A stretch of 64,000 nucleotides of DNA from Oscillospiraceae bacterium (lineage in GTDB: Bacteria > Bacillota > Clostridia > Oscillospirales > Oscillospiraceae): positions 1 to 64,000 of the forward strand of contig JAFWDQ010000015.1 in the NCBI GenBank assembly GCA_017516065.1. Direction: 5' to 3'. The notes under the pieces are model-generated. The model had not been told where the DNA came from, ran no database searches, and saw only the letters and a program-made list of their open reading frames with translations. Positions 52,902-61,302 of this stretch are shown piece after piece; within the stretch, counting starts at the first letter, position 1, and each line of letters opens with the position of its first letter. A program made the position numbers and the translations under genes.

Positions 52902-52925
52902 ACAGCGTTCAAAACAGCGTTCAAA
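52902..52925. repeat. tandem 12-bp repeat at the operon start
   Basis: ACAGCGTTCAAA occurs twice head to tail (52902-52913, 52914-52925), starting just after the predicted transcription start, the position of a repressor operator. Confidence 0.7.
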
Positions 52926-52961
52926 CAGTCGACGCTGCATGCTGTGAAAGGAGACTGAACC

Positions 52962-53540
52962 ATGAAAAAAACGATTCGGAATATTCTGCTCCTGTCGGCG
53001 CTGGTGTTTTGCCTTTGCCTTGTCGGCGCCTGCGGTACAGGAGGCGGGAACGGAGGCGCGGCTCCGACGGGCGGCGCCGAAGCGACAGGGACTGTGACGC
53101 CCTTCGTCACGGAGGATATCTACGGCACGGCGTATACGGAGGCTCTCTTTTCCGACTGTGACCTGACCATGGTCAATCTGTTTACCACGTGGTGTCCGCC
53201 CTGTCAGGAGGAGATGCCGGAGCTGGAGCGCCTGAACGGCGAGCTGGCCGACCGGAACGCCCAGGTGATCGGCGTGGTGCTGGACACCATGGACGATCCC
53301 GACGGGGAGGTCCTGGCCGCCGCCGTGGAGCTGGCGGAGAGCACCGGCGTCACCTATCCGCTGCTGGTCTGCACCGAGGACCTGATGCCGGACGTGGTGG
53401 CCAGTGCCGAGTACGTTCCCACGACGGTCTTTGTGGACCGCAGCGGCAATCTGGTAGGGGAGACCGTCGTAGGCGCCCATTCTCTGGATGAGTGGCGTGA
53501 CATCGTGGACGGTGTGCTGGCCGGGCTGCAGGAGGCGTAA
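52962..53540 (+). CDS. TlpA-type thioredoxin-like lipoprotein
   Basis: 192 residues. Lipoprotein signal peptide with lipid Cys24 (LVGAC), a Gly/Thr linker, and a thioredoxin fold with the redox motif TTWCPPCQEE (Cys78/Cys81) and cis-Pro in VPTTVFVDRSG. It acts on the outer face of the membrane, reducing or oxidising disulfides. GGAG precedes the ATG. First gene of a four-gene operon in which the other members could feed it electrons. Confidence 0.93.
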   Translation: MKKTIRNILLLSALVFCLCLVGACGTGGGNGGAAPTGGAEATGTVTPFVTEDIYGTAYTEALFSDCDLTMVNLFTTWCPPCQEEMPELERLNGELADRNAQVIGVVLDTMDDPDGEVLAAAVELAESTGVTYPLLVCTEDLMPDVVASAEYVPTTVFVDRSGNLVGETVVGAHSLDEWRDIVDGVLAGLQEA

Positions 53541-53543
53541 GCC

Positions 53544-53693
53544 ATGGGACGGTTCCTGACCTCCGGCGGCGCCGGCATCCTGGCGGCGGTCGTCGCCCTG
53601 GCGCTGCTGCTGTTCGGTATCTCCCGGGGCGAGACGGCCGTGGTGCTGGCCAAGGCCACTCGTGTCTGCATGGAGTGCATCGGCATTGGGTAG
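53544..53693 (+). CDS. CD1871A-family CxxC micro-protein
   Basis: 49 residues encoded between the TlpA-like and the iron-sulfur membrane protein genes. One hydrophobic helix (~residues 10-27, ILAAVVALALLLFGI), then RGETAVVLAKATRVCMECIGIG at the end with a CxxC. This layout, the final CIGIG and the genomic position match the small CD1871A family of Clostridia. GGAGG lies at the end of the preceding gene, 10 bp before the ATG, and its stop overlaps the next start. Likely a membrane thiol relay between the NapH-like protein and TlpA. Confidence 0.82.
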   Translation: MGRFLTSGGAGILAAVVALALLLFGISRGETAVVLAKATRVCMECIGIG

Positions 53694-54606
53694 GCGAAGC
53701 AGGACCGGCGACGGAGTGCGCCACGGCGTACAGGCACTGTGGGCCGTGCTCACCAACAGCGCCTTTGCCGGCTTTGTCACCGGGCGGATCTATACCGGCA
53801 AGCTGAAAACTATCTGCGTCCCGGGGCTCAACTGCTACTCCTGCCCCGGGGCCAGAGGCGCATGCCCCATCGGGTCGCTGCAGGCCGTCATCGGCAGCAG
53901 GCAGTTTTCCTTTTCCTATTATGTGGTGGGTTTCCTCTTTCTGATCGGCGCGCTTCTGGGCCGCTTCGTCTGTGGCTGGCTGTGCCCCTTCGGACTGATC
54001 CAGGAGCTGCTGCATAAGATCCCCTTCCCGAAAAAGATCGGGACCTTCCGGGGGGACAGGCTCCTCCGGAAGCTGAAATACGCGGTGCTGATCGTTCTGG
54101 TGATCCTGCTGCCGCTGTTCCTCACGGATATTCTGGGGCAGGGGGCCCCCTGGTTCTGCAAGGTCCTCTGTCCGGCGGGCACTCTGGAGGGAGGCCTGCC
54201 TCTGGTGCTGCTGGACCGCAGTCTGCGGGGCATCGTCGGCTGGCTGTACGCGTGGAAGGTCGCGGTGCTGATCGTCACGCTGCTGGCCAGCGTGGTGATC
54301 TGCCGGCCGTTCTGCAAATATCTCTGCCCTCTGGGCGCCCTCTACTCGGTGTTCAACCCTATCTCCGTGTTCCGCTGCCGGGTGGACAGAGAGACCTGCG
54401 TCGGCTGCGGCGCCTGTGCAAAGGTCTGTCCCATGCAGGTGGATCCCGTCCGGACGCCCAACGCTCCGGAGTGTATCCGCTGCGGCCGCTGCAGGAGAGT
54501 ATGCCCCACCGACGCGATCAGCTTCCGGTTCCTGGCGGAACAGAAGATGCGGAAGCCGGGCGCGGAGACTGTGCAAATGGAAGGAGTTGATCCGGCCGAT
54601 GAGTAA
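53686..54606 (+). CDS. NapH-like 4Fe-4S membrane protein
   Basis: 306 residues from TTG 53686 (GGAGTG seven bases upstream, overlapping the micro-protein gene); GTG 53719 is an alternative. About five helices, three CxxxCP motifs (VCGWLCPFG, FCKVLCPAG, FCKYLCPLG) on the inner face, an additional NCYSCPGARGACPIG, and two C-terminal 4Fe-4S ferredoxin motifs (CVGCGACAKVCP, CIRCGRCRRVCP). Such NapH/CcdA-like proteins pass cytoplasmic electrons across the membrane, here probably to the CxxC micro-protein and TlpA. Confidence 0.9.
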   Translation: MGRRSRTGDGVRHGVQALWAVLTNSAFAGFVTGRIYTGKLKTICVPGLNCYSCPGARGACPIGSLQAVIGSRQFSFSYYVVGFLFLIGALLGRFVCGWLCPFGLIQELLHKIPFPKKIGTFRGDRLLRKLKYAVLIVLVILLPLFLTDILGQGAPWFCKVLCPAGTLEGGLPLVLLDRSLRGIVGWLYAWKVAVLIVTLLASVVICRPFCKYLCPLGALYSVFNPISVFRCRVDRETCVGCGACAKVCPMQVDPVRTPNAPECIRCGRCRRVCPTDAISFRFLAEQKMRKPGAETVQMEGVDPADE

Positions 54607-55915
54607 GAAGCTGGCGGCCTTTGTTCTGCTGCTCTGCCTCTGCCTGACGATGGCTCTGCCGGTCAGCGCGGCGGGAAATGAGACGCAGACCCAGCGCCTG
54701 ACGGAGTATCAGGCGGAAAAGATCATCGCCTCGGACAGCGCCTGCCGGGTCTGCCATATCGCCCTGCTGACGGGCTGGGCGGCGGTGCAGATGTTCCCGA
54801 CCGTACCCGCCGTCCCCTGGGGCGAGCCGGCGGCCATTGCGGCGGGGGAGCAGCTGCTGCCCCCGTCCGGCGCCTCCTCCGGCGTGCCCCTGGAGGTACA
54901 GCGGACCCTGGCGGAGATGGACCTCTACGAGAAGGTCTGCCAGATGTTCATGGTGCAGCCCTCGGACATCACCGGCGTGTCCGCCGTCACCGCGGCGGGG
55001 GATGCCACCCGGGCGGCGCTGGAGAAATATCCCGTGGGCGGCCTGATGTACAACACCTCGAATATGGTGGACAAAAATCAGGTCCTCACCATGGCGACGA
55101 CCACCCAGACGTACGTGAAGATCCCCCTGCTGCTGGCCTGCGACGAGGAGGGCGGCCGGGTGGCCCGGCTGATGGTCACCGTGGGCACCACCTATGTGGG
55201 CCCCATGCTCAGCTATAAGGACGCCGGCGTCGAAATGGCCCGCATCAACGCGGCCACCATCGCCGGGGACATGGTCTCCTGCGGCCTGAACATGGACCTG
55301 GCTCCGGTGGCGGACGTGTGGTCCAACCCCCAGAACACCGTCATCGGGGACCGGGCCTACAGCGACGAGTTCTACCAGGCGTCGCTGCTGATCCCCAAGG
55401 CGGTGGAGGGCTTCCACGAGGGCGGCGTGGCCTGTACCCTGAAGCACTTCCCCGGCCACGGCGACACCTCCGCGGACAGCCACTACGGGTCGGTCTACGT
55501 CTACAAGTCCCTTGACCGGCTCCGGGCCGAGGAATTTTTGCCCTTCGCCGCCGGCATCGACGCCGGGGCCGACGCCGTGATGCTGGGCCACGTCATCCTC
55601 AGCGAGCTGGGGGACGAGCCGGTGCTGTTCTCCGAGACCATGGTCACCGACGTGCTCCGGGGCGAGCTGGGCTTCGACGGCGTGGTGATGACGGACAGCC
55701 TGAAGATGCAGGCCATGAGCGACCACTACACCAGCGGAGAGATCGCCGTGCGCAGCGTTTCTGCCGGCGTGGATCTGCTGCTGTGCCCCGCGGATCTGGA
55801 CGGCGCCATCCAGGCGCTGCTGGACGCGGTGGCCTCCGGAGAACTGACGGAAGAGCGCATTGACGAGAGCGTCACCCGTATCCTTACGATGAAGTACAAC
55901 ATGGGCCTGCTGTGA
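54599..55915 (+). CDS. glycoside hydrolase family 3 (beta-N-acetylhexosaminidase-like), secreted
   Basis: 438 residues. Signal peptide to ~residue 25 (ends PVSAAG). Residues ~95-435 form a GH3 TIM barrel with the NagZ-type signature KHFPGHGDTSADSH and a nucleophile region FDGVVMTDSLKM. It should cleave beta-N-acetylglucosaminides of peptidoglycan. The ATG overlaps the stop of the iron-sulfur gene by 8 bp, so it belongs to the redox operon. The N-terminal segment 26-90 is atypical and contains CRVCH (residues 49-53), which has the form of a c-heme site; a disulfide substrate for TlpA is more plausible. Confidence 0.9.
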   Translation: MSKKLAAFVLLLCLCLTMALPVSAAGNETQTQRLTEYQAEKIIASDSACRVCHIALLTGWAAVQMFPTVPAVPWGEPAAIAAGEQLLPPSGASSGVPLEVQRTLAEMDLYEKVCQMFMVQPSDITGVSAVTAAGDATRAALEKYPVGGLMYNTSNMVDKNQVLTMATTTQTYVKIPLLLACDEEGGRVARLMVTVGTTYVGPMLSYKDAGVEMARINAATIAGDMVSCGLNMDLAPVADVWSNPQNTVIGDRAYSDEFYQASLLIPKAVEGFHEGGVACTLKHFPGHGDTSADSHYGSVYVYKSLDRLRAEEFLPFAAGIDAGADAVMLGHVILSELGDEPVLFSETMVTDVLRGELGFDGVVMTDSLKMQAMSDHYTSGEIAVRSVSAGVDLLLCPADLDGAIQALLDAVASGELTEERIDESVTRILTMKYNMGLL

Positions 55916-55945
55916 CGAAGCGGCGGGAGAGAGGATCAGAAGAAA

Positions 55946-55978
55946 AAAAGGACGCGCTGCCGGGCAGTGCGTCCTTTT
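55946..55978 (+). terminator. terminator of the redox-GH3 operon
   Basis: AAAAGGACGC/GCGTCCTTTT (55946-55955/55969-55978) with an inner CTGCC/GGCAG pair. Confidence 0.88.
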
Positions 55979-56013
55979 CCGTTTCCCGCGCCGGAAGGCG
56001 CTGTATTTTTCTG

Positions 56014-56694
56014 TTACAGGCGGTAGAAATCCGCTCTGCCGGGCAGCCGGGGGCCGGGATACATCCCGCCCGGCGCCTGGGGTCCGCAGCCGGGCCCGCA
56101 AGGGCCGTGCTTGTGGCCGTGAGGCCCGCAGCTGTGACCGCCGGGCATGCCCTGCGCCGGTCCGTGAGGACCGCCGGGTCCGAAGCCGGGACCGTGAGGT
56201 CCCCGGGGGCCGTGAGGGCCGCCCTGGCCGTGAGGTCCGCAGCCGGGCCCGTCGGGCAGCGCGCCGCTCTTTTCCAGCTCCTCCGTGAGCCTGTCCGTAA
56301 TGCGCTCCAGATAGCTGGCCAGAGCAGCCTGCTCCTCTGCCGTAAGGCAGGAGTAGACAGGGGCGAAATCGGAGCTGTGCAGCGGCGCCGAGCGGCCCTT
56401 TTCCGTCAGGTGGACCATCATGGCCCGCTTGTCGGTCTCGGAGGGCTCCCGGGTGATATACTCGTTCTGCTCCAGCTTTCGCAGCAGCTCTCCCAGAGAC
56501 TGCTGACGGATGTCCAGCAGATAGGACAGCTCCTTCTGACTGATGTCCGGCGCCTTCTTCAGCAGGGCCAGGATGCGCCCCTGTCCGTGACGGGGATCCG
56601 CGCCCAGAGCGTCCTGCCGCAGGTGCAGCAGGTGGTACCGGTGCAGCATCCGATGGGTCTTGATGAACAGTTCGGTAAGATCGCGTTGTTCCAT
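56014..56694 (-). CDS. MarR family regulator with His/Gly/Cys-rich C-terminal tail
   Basis: 226 residues. Winged-helix MarR core at residues ~5-140 (GRILALLKKAPDISQKELSY, RQQSLGELLRKLEQNEYITR, DKRAMMVHLTEKG). A ~70-residue tail of GPHGPGG-type repeats follows, with eight His and four Cys (for example SCGPHGHKHGPCGPGC), like metal-binding tails. Usual MarR proteins are ~145 residues, so the tail is an added module. AGGAGG precedes the ATG at 56694. Its promoter region has matching repeats, so it is probably autoregulated. Confidence 0.9.
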   Translation of the reverse strand: MEQRDLTELFIKTHRMLHRYHLLHLRQDALGADPRHGQGRILALLKKAPDISQKELSYLLDIRQQSLGELLRKLEQNEYITREPSETDKRAMMVHLTEKGRSAPLHSSDFAPVYSCLTAEEQAALASYLERITDRLTEELEKSGALPDGPGCGPHGQGGPHGPRGPHGPGFGPGGPHGPAQGMPGGHSCGPHGHKHGPCGPGCGPQAPGGMYPGPRLPGRADFYRL

Positions 56695-56724
56695 GTTAAG
56701 CAAACCTCCTCTCGTCACTTGATA

Positions 56725-56769
56725 AGGTACCTTTGCGGCGATTATACAGGCACCTTTGCAATTTGTCAA
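56725..56769 (-). promoter_or_regulatory. marR-like promoter with operator repeats
   Basis: Minus strand TTGACA (56769-56764), 17-nt spacer, TATAAT (56746-56741). AGGYACCTTTGC occurs twice (56725-56736 and 56748-56759, 23 bp apart), one copy in the spacer and one downstream of the -10, the former as the palindrome AAGGTACCTT. Confidence 0.78.
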
Positions 56770-56805
56770 GGGGGTTGAGAAAAAATTTTTCGCCGTGCGA
56801 TTTCC

Positions 56806-57384
56806 TTACAGGATGATATCCTCCAGGCTCCGTTTGGGGACATAGTGCACGTCGTCGGCGTCCCGGTAGTAATCGGTGCTGCCCTCCGGGCCCACCTCGG
56901 TGAGGACGATCGTCTCGTCGGGCTTGCCCAGGGCCACCACCAGCAGGGGAGCGTACCGGGCGTCCAGACCCAGCTCCGCGCGCATGGGAGCGGGATCGAA
57001 GTTGCCGATCATGCAGCCGCCCAGACCCTTCTCCACCGCCGCAAGCAGCATGGTCTGGGCCACGATGCCCACGTCCTTCTGGTACCGGGTCAGGGAGGGG
57101 TCGATCTCCTGATCCTGACAGATGATGATGAAGGCAGTGGGATGCTTGCCGGGATGGGGCAGGGTCAGCTCCGGCAGCGCCCGGGCCCAGCGGGTGAGGG
57201 CCAGGACCCGCTCGGCCTGCTCATGCTCCCAGACGGGATAGAATTTCAGCGGCTGGCGGTTGACGGAGGAGGGGCACAGCCGCGCGCATTCGATCAGCTC
57301 CAGCAGCTCCTCCCGGGTGAGCTGACGGCTCTCGTCATAGCCCCGGTAGCTGCGGCTTTTGCAAACCAGTTCATACAGCGTCAT
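56806..57384 (-). CDS. nitroreductase family protein
   Basis: 192 residues. FMN-binding start KSRSYRGYDESRQ and CPSSVNRQPLKFY, then GGCMIGNFD and VVALGKPDE are typical of the NfsA/NfsB superfamily. Reduces nitro, quinone or flavin substrates with NAD(P)H. The ATG at 57384 follows AGGAG. An upstream ATG at ~57414 overlaps the -10 element and is excluded. Not obviously linked to the MarR gene, since both have their own promoter. Confidence 0.92.
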   Translation of the reverse strand: MTLYELVCKSRSYRGYDESRQLTREELLELIECARLCPSSVNRQPLKFYPVWEHEQAERVLALTRWARALPELTLPHPGKHPTAFIIICQDQEIDPSLTRYQKDVGIVAQTMLLAAVEKGLGGCMIGNFDPAPMRAELGLDARYAPLLVVALGKPDETIVLTEVGPEGSTDYYRDADDVHYVPKRSLEDIIL

Positions 57385-57412
57385 GGTATCCAACTCCTGT
57401 CGTGTTTTTTTC

Positions 57413-57441
57413 ATTATATGGGACGGGGATGCTCCTGTCAA
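57413..57441 (-). promoter_or_regulatory. nitroreductase promoter
   Basis: Minus strand TTGACA (57441-57436), 17-nt spacer, TATAAT (57418-57413), both perfect. Confidence 0.85.
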
Positions 57442-57473
57442 ACGGATTTGTCGGCCAAAAGTGCCGTTTTCAT

Positions 57474-57502
57474 TTGACGCTGGGGCGAAAGAGGGGTATA
57501 CT
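57474..57502 (+). promoter_or_regulatory. promoter of the nnr operon
   Basis: TTGACG (57474-57479), 17-nt spacer, TATACT (57497-57502). Confidence 0.8.
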
Positions 57503-57547
57503 GATTGCAATCAAAAAACGACTCGGATCGAAACAGGAGGATACGAT

Positions 57548-59065
57548 ATGCGACTTGCGGCTGCGGCCCAGATGCAGGGTCTGGATGACAGCGCCATCAT
57601 CGGACGGGGGATCCCCTCTCTCAGGCTGATGGAGACGGCGGCCCGGGGCGTTGCGGACGCCGCCCTGGAGCTGGCGGGGAACGGGAAACACGCCGTGGCT
57701 CTGTGCGGTATGGGCAACAACGGCGGCGACGGCCTGTGCGCCGCGCTGTACCTGCTGGAGGCGGGCATGAACGTCCGCGTGTTCCTCATCGGAAAGCGGG
57801 AAAAACAGACCGCCGACAACAAAGAGATGGAGAGCCGTCTGGCCCGGGCGGGGGTCTCTGCGGAGACCTTTGACGCCGACGCCGCCCAGGCGGCCTGTGA
57901 AGAGGCGGACGTGCTCGTCGACGCCCTGTTCGGCGTGGGGCTCCACCGGCCTCTTGGGGGCGAGCCTCTGGAGGCGGTGCAGATCATGAACCGCGTCCCG
58001 GCGCCGGTTGTGGCGGCAGACATCTCCAGCGGTGTGGAGACGGACACCGGCCGCATTCTGGGCGACGCCGTCCGGTGCGCCGCCACGGTGACCTTCTCCT
58101 TTGCCAAGCCCGGCCATATGGTGGGTGACGGCGCCGTCTGCACGGGCCGGCTGAAGATCATCGACATAGGCATCCCCGCCGACCTGCTGGCGGGCCTTGA
58201 GACGGACACTTGGGCCGTCACGGCGGAGGATCTGGCCCAGTGGCTGCCTCACCGCCGCCGGGACGCCCACAAGGGGGACTTCGGCCGTGTGGCCATCATT
58301 TCCGGCAGCACGGGCTTCACCGGCGCGCCGGTGCTGGCCTCCCGGGCGGCGGTCCGTACCGGGGCGGGACTGGTGCACCTGTGCGTGCCGGAGTCCATCT
58401 ATCCCATCGCCGCGGTGAAGTGCGACGAGGCCATGCCCCAGCCCTGTCCCGCAGACGGGGCGGGCCGGATGTCGCTGGCGGCCGCAGAGAACCTGCTCCA
58501 GCGCATCGGCGGGTGCGACGCGGCCCTCATCGGCCCGGGCCTGAGCCGCTCGGAGGAGCTGACGGAGCTGGTCCATCGGCTGATCCGGGAGGCAAAGTGC
58601 CCGCTTGTGCTGGACGCCGATGGCATAAACGCCCTGGAGGGTCATATAGATGTGCTTGGACAGAGCGCGCAGCCCGTGGTGCTGACGCCCCACGACGGGG
58701 AGTTTGCCCGGCTGGCCGGAGCGCCCGTAGGGGAGGACCGTCTGCTGACGGCCCGTACCTTCGCCGGGGAGCACAACTGCGTGCTGGTACTCAAGGGACA
58801 TCGGACCATCACCGCTCTGCCGGACGGCCGCTGCTTCGTCAACACCTCCGGCAATCCCGGCATGGCAAAGGGCGGCAGCGGCGACGTGCTGGCGGGCATG
58901 ATCGCGGCCCTGCTGGGCCAGGGCCTGCCCGTCGAGCGGGCGGTGCCCGGGGCCGTATGGCTCCACGGCCGCGCCGGGGACGTGTGCGCCGGGGCCTTCG
59001 GCGAATATGCCATGACCCCGGTGGACATGATCGACGCGCTGAAAGAGGTCATGAAGCCGTACTGA
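57548..59065 (+). CDS. nnr: bifunctional NAD(P)H-hydrate repair enzyme (epimerase/dehydratase)
   Basis: 505 residues. The N-terminal YjeF domain (1-~210) holds CGMGNNGGDGLCAALYL and FGVGLHRPL and epimerises damaged NAD(P)H hydrates. The C-terminal ribokinase-like domain (~225-500) with VLTPHDGEFARL and GSGDVLAGMIAALLGQ dehydrates them using ADP. AGGAGG precedes the ATG at 57548. It leads a run of four closely spaced genes ending with alr. Confidence 0.96.
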   Translation: MRLAAAAQMQGLDDSAIIGRGIPSLRLMETAARGVADAALELAGNGKHAVALCGMGNNGGDGLCAALYLLEAGMNVRVFLIGKREKQTADNKEMESRLARAGVSAETFDADAAQAACEEADVLVDALFGVGLHRPLGGEPLEAVQIMNRVPAPVVAADISSGVETDTGRILGDAVRCAATVTFSFAKPGHMVGDGAVCTGRLKIIDIGIPADLLAGLETDTWAVTAEDLAQWLPHRRRDAHKGDFGRVAIISGSTGFTGAPVLASRAAVRTGAGLVHLCVPESIYPIAAVKCDEAMPQPCPADGAGRMSLAAAENLLQRIGGCDAALIGPGLSRSEELTELVHRLIREAKCPLVLDADGINALEGHIDVLGQSAQPVVLTPHDGEFARLAGAPVGEDRLLTARTFAGEHNCVLVLKGHRTITALPDGRCFVNTSGNPGMAKGGSGDVLAGMIAALLGQGLPVERAVPGAVWLHGRAGDVCAGAFGEYAMTPVDMIDALKEVMKPY

Positions 59066-59089
59066 TTATTTCATACAGGAGGAACTGCT

Positions 59090-59665
59090 GTGCGTCGGGT
59101 ACTGCTCTGCGTACTGACGATGACCCTCCTGCTGCTGCCCGCCGGCTGCGCCGGACAGGACAGGGCGGAGGCAAGGGCAATGGAGCTGCTGGAGCTCTAC
59201 GACGATCTGGAGGCCTGTTCCCTGACTGCCGAGCTGCTGGCGGACTACGGGGAGCGGACGTATACCTTCACCGTGGACGTCGTCTATGACCGGGACGGCA
59301 CCAGCCGGCTGACGATCCTGGAGCCGGACCTGCTGGCGGGCCTGACGGTGCGCTGGCAGGAGGAGACCGCCACCCTGGAGTATGACGGCACCACCGTGGA
59401 GACCGGATACCTCACCGAGGACGGCCTGTCCCCCATGACGGCGCTTCCGGCGCTGCTGGAGGCGGTGCGGAGCGGAGGCCTGACGGCCTGTTCTACGGAG
59501 ACCTGGAAGGACGGCAGGGAGCTGCTGCGTCTCTCGTTCTCCGATGGTACGGTCAGCGACACGGTCTGGTTCGACCCGGACACCGGCGCGCCGGTCCGGG
59601 GCGAGATCGCGGCGGAGGGATATACGGTGATCACCTGCACCGTGACGGACTTCCGGTTCGGCTGA
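59090..59665 (+). CDS. LolA-like lipoprotein of unknown function
   Basis: 191 residues, GTG start after AGGAGG. Lipobox LLPAGC (lipid Cys ~20). The rest alternates beta strands (YTFTVDVVYDRDGTSRLTIL, VRWQEETATLEYDG ...), an outline similar to LolA/LppX half-barrels that bind lipids, but I see no diagnostic motif. Lies 24 bp after nnr and 23 bp before the thioesterase. Confidence 0.75.
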   Translation: MRRVLLCVLTMTLLLLPAGCAGQDRAEARAMELLELYDDLEACSLTAELLADYGERTYTFTVDVVYDRDGTSRLTILEPDLLAGLTVRWQEETATLEYDGTTVETGYLTEDGLSPMTALPALLEAVRSGGLTACSTETWKDGRELLRLSFSDGTVSDTVWFDPDTGAPVRGEIAAEGYTVITCTVTDFRFG

Positions 59666-59688
59666 GGGACGCGCACAGGGAAAAGGAT

Positions 59689-60099
59689 ATGACACATCTG
59701 GAATACGCAAGAGAACTGTTCCAAAAGGACCTCTATGCCACGGAGTGCACCGGTGCGGTCATCGAGGCCGCGGAGCCCGGCCACGCTGTCTGCACCCTCC
59801 GGGTAGAGAAAAAGCATCAGAATGCCGGCGGCGTCGTCATGGGCGGGGCGATCTTCACCCTGGCCGACTTCGCCTTTGCCGTGGCGGCCAACATGGACCG
59901 GCTGCCCACGGTGGCCCAGAGCGCCCAGATCGCCTTTCTCTCTCCCGGCCGGGGCCGCATGCTCCGGGCGGAGGCAATCTGCGTGAAGCGGGGCCGCACC
60001 ACCGCCTTCTTCCGCACCGACGTGACGGATGAGGAGGGGAATCTGGTGGCCTCCGTGACCACCAACGGCTATTACAACGGGAAAACAGAGACAGAGTAA
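59689..60099 (+). CDS. PaaI-type hotdog thioesterase
   Basis: 136 residues, hotdog fold. HQNAGGVVMGGAIFTLADFAFAVAAN is the PaaI/YdiI signature with the catalytic Asp in TLADFAF. It hydrolyses acyl-CoA thioesters, often aromatic. Start ATG at 59689 with a modest GGAAAAGG. Third gene of the nnr-alr run. Confidence 0.9.
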   Translation: MTHLEYARELFQKDLYATECTGAVIEAAEPGHAVCTLRVEKKHQNAGGVVMGGAIFTLADFAFAVAANMDRLPTVAQSAQIAFLSPGRGRMLRAEAICVKRGRTTAFFRTDVTDEEGNLVASVTTNGYYNGKTETE

Positions 60100-60112
60100 A
60101 GAAGGAACGCAC

Positions 60113-61240
60113 ATGTATACACCACAGACAAGAACCTGGGCGGAGATTTCCGCCTCCGCCCTGGAACAGAACTATCGGGCCATCCGCTCTCAGCTTCACC
60201 CGGACTGCCGGTTCCTCGGCGTGGTGAAGGCCAACGCCTACGGCCACGGCGCGGTGCCGGTGGCGCGGCAGCTGGCGGCGCTGGGGGCGGAATATCTGGC
60301 GGTGGCCTGTCTGGAGGAGGCAATCCCCCTCCGGGAGGCGGGGCTCACCCTGCCCATCCTGCTGCTCAGCCATACGGCGGCTGCGGACGCGGCGAAGCTG
60401 ACGGAGCTGGACCTGACCCAGGCCGTCCACGATATCGATTACGCCCGTGTGCTGTCCGAGGCGGCGGGCGCCGCCGGAAAGGTCCAGAAGATCCATCTGA
60501 TGGCGGACACCGGCATGTCCCGGCTGGGTTTCCTCTGCGATGAGGAGAACCTGCCCGGCACCTTGGACGCCGCGGGCAGACTGCTTTCCCTGCCCCATCT
60601 GGATGTGGAGGGGGCCATGACCCACTTCTCCGTGGCGGACACGGACGAGGCGTTTACCCGGGTCCAGTTCGGCCGGTTCTGTGCCTTTCTGGACGGGCTG
60701 AAGGAGCGGTACGGCTTCACGCCGCGTCTGCGGCACTGCGCCAACAGCGCCGCCTGTCTCCTGTATCCCGAGATGCAGATGGACATGGTGCGCCCGGGGA
60801 TCATCCTGTACGGCTATTCCCCGGACGCTGGCCTTGCTCTGCCTGTGGATCTCAAGCCCGTGATGACGCTGAAGACCCGGATCCTGTCGGTAAAGGATGT
60901 GCCGGCGGGCGCGGCGGTGAGCTACGGCCGCACCCGCGTCCTGACGGAGCCCCGCAGGGTGGCGGTGCTGGCGGTAGGGTATGCCGACGGCTTCCACCGG
61001 GCCTGCTCGGACAAGCTGGACTTTCTCATCGCCGGCCGCCGGGCCCCGATGCTGGGCCGGGTCTGCATGGACCTGTGCATGGCGGACGTTACCGATATCC
61101 CCCAGGCGGCGCCGGGAGGGGAGGCAGTTGTCTTCGGCCCCGAGCTCTCCGCTGACGAGGCGGCGGCCGCCGCCGGGACCATCAGCTATGAAATGCTGGC
61201 CGGACTGACCCCCCGCGTGGCACGCATCATGACGAAATAG
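60113..61240 (+). CDS. alr: alanine racemase
   Basis: 375 residues. Makes D-alanine for peptidoglycan. PLP lysine in VVKANAYGHG (residue ~40), partner Tyr in VSYGRTRV and VGYADGFHR in the C-terminal domain. GAAGGAA precedes the ATG. Final gene before an inverted repeat. Confidence 0.97.
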   Translation: MYTPQTRTWAEISASALEQNYRAIRSQLHPDCRFLGVVKANAYGHGAVPVARQLAALGAEYLAVACLEEAIPLREAGLTLPILLLSHTAAADAAKLTELDLTQAVHDIDYARVLSEAAGAAGKVQKIHLMADTGMSRLGFLCDEENLPGTLDAAGRLLSLPHLDVEGAMTHFSVADTDEAFTRVQFGRFCAFLDGLKERYGFTPRLRHCANSAACLLYPEMQMDMVRPGIILYGYSPDAGLALPVDLKPVMTLKTRILSVKDVPAGAAVSYGRTRVLTEPRRVAVLAVGYADGFHRACSDKLDFLIAGRRAPMLGRVCMDLCMADVTDIPQAAPGGEAVVFGPELSADEAAAAAGTISYEMLAGLTPRVARIMTK

Positions 61241-61282
61241 ATCCAAAGGACCCGCCGCAGAGATACGGCGGGTCCTTTGGAT
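61241..61282. terminator. inverted repeat after alr
   Basis: Perfect 17-bp stem ATCCAAAGGACCCGCCG/CGGCGGGTCCTTTGGAT (61241-61257/61266-61282), loop of 8. No run of T follows directly, so termination may be partial. Confidence 0.7.
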
Positions 61283-61302
61283 TGCGGGCAGGAGGATTTG
61301 AG

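Noticed and set aside
54599..54880. CRVCH as a c-type heme site in the GH3 N-terminus
   Set aside because: No cytochrome c or heme maturation genes are nearby and the lineage is anaerobic. A disulfide pair is more likely.
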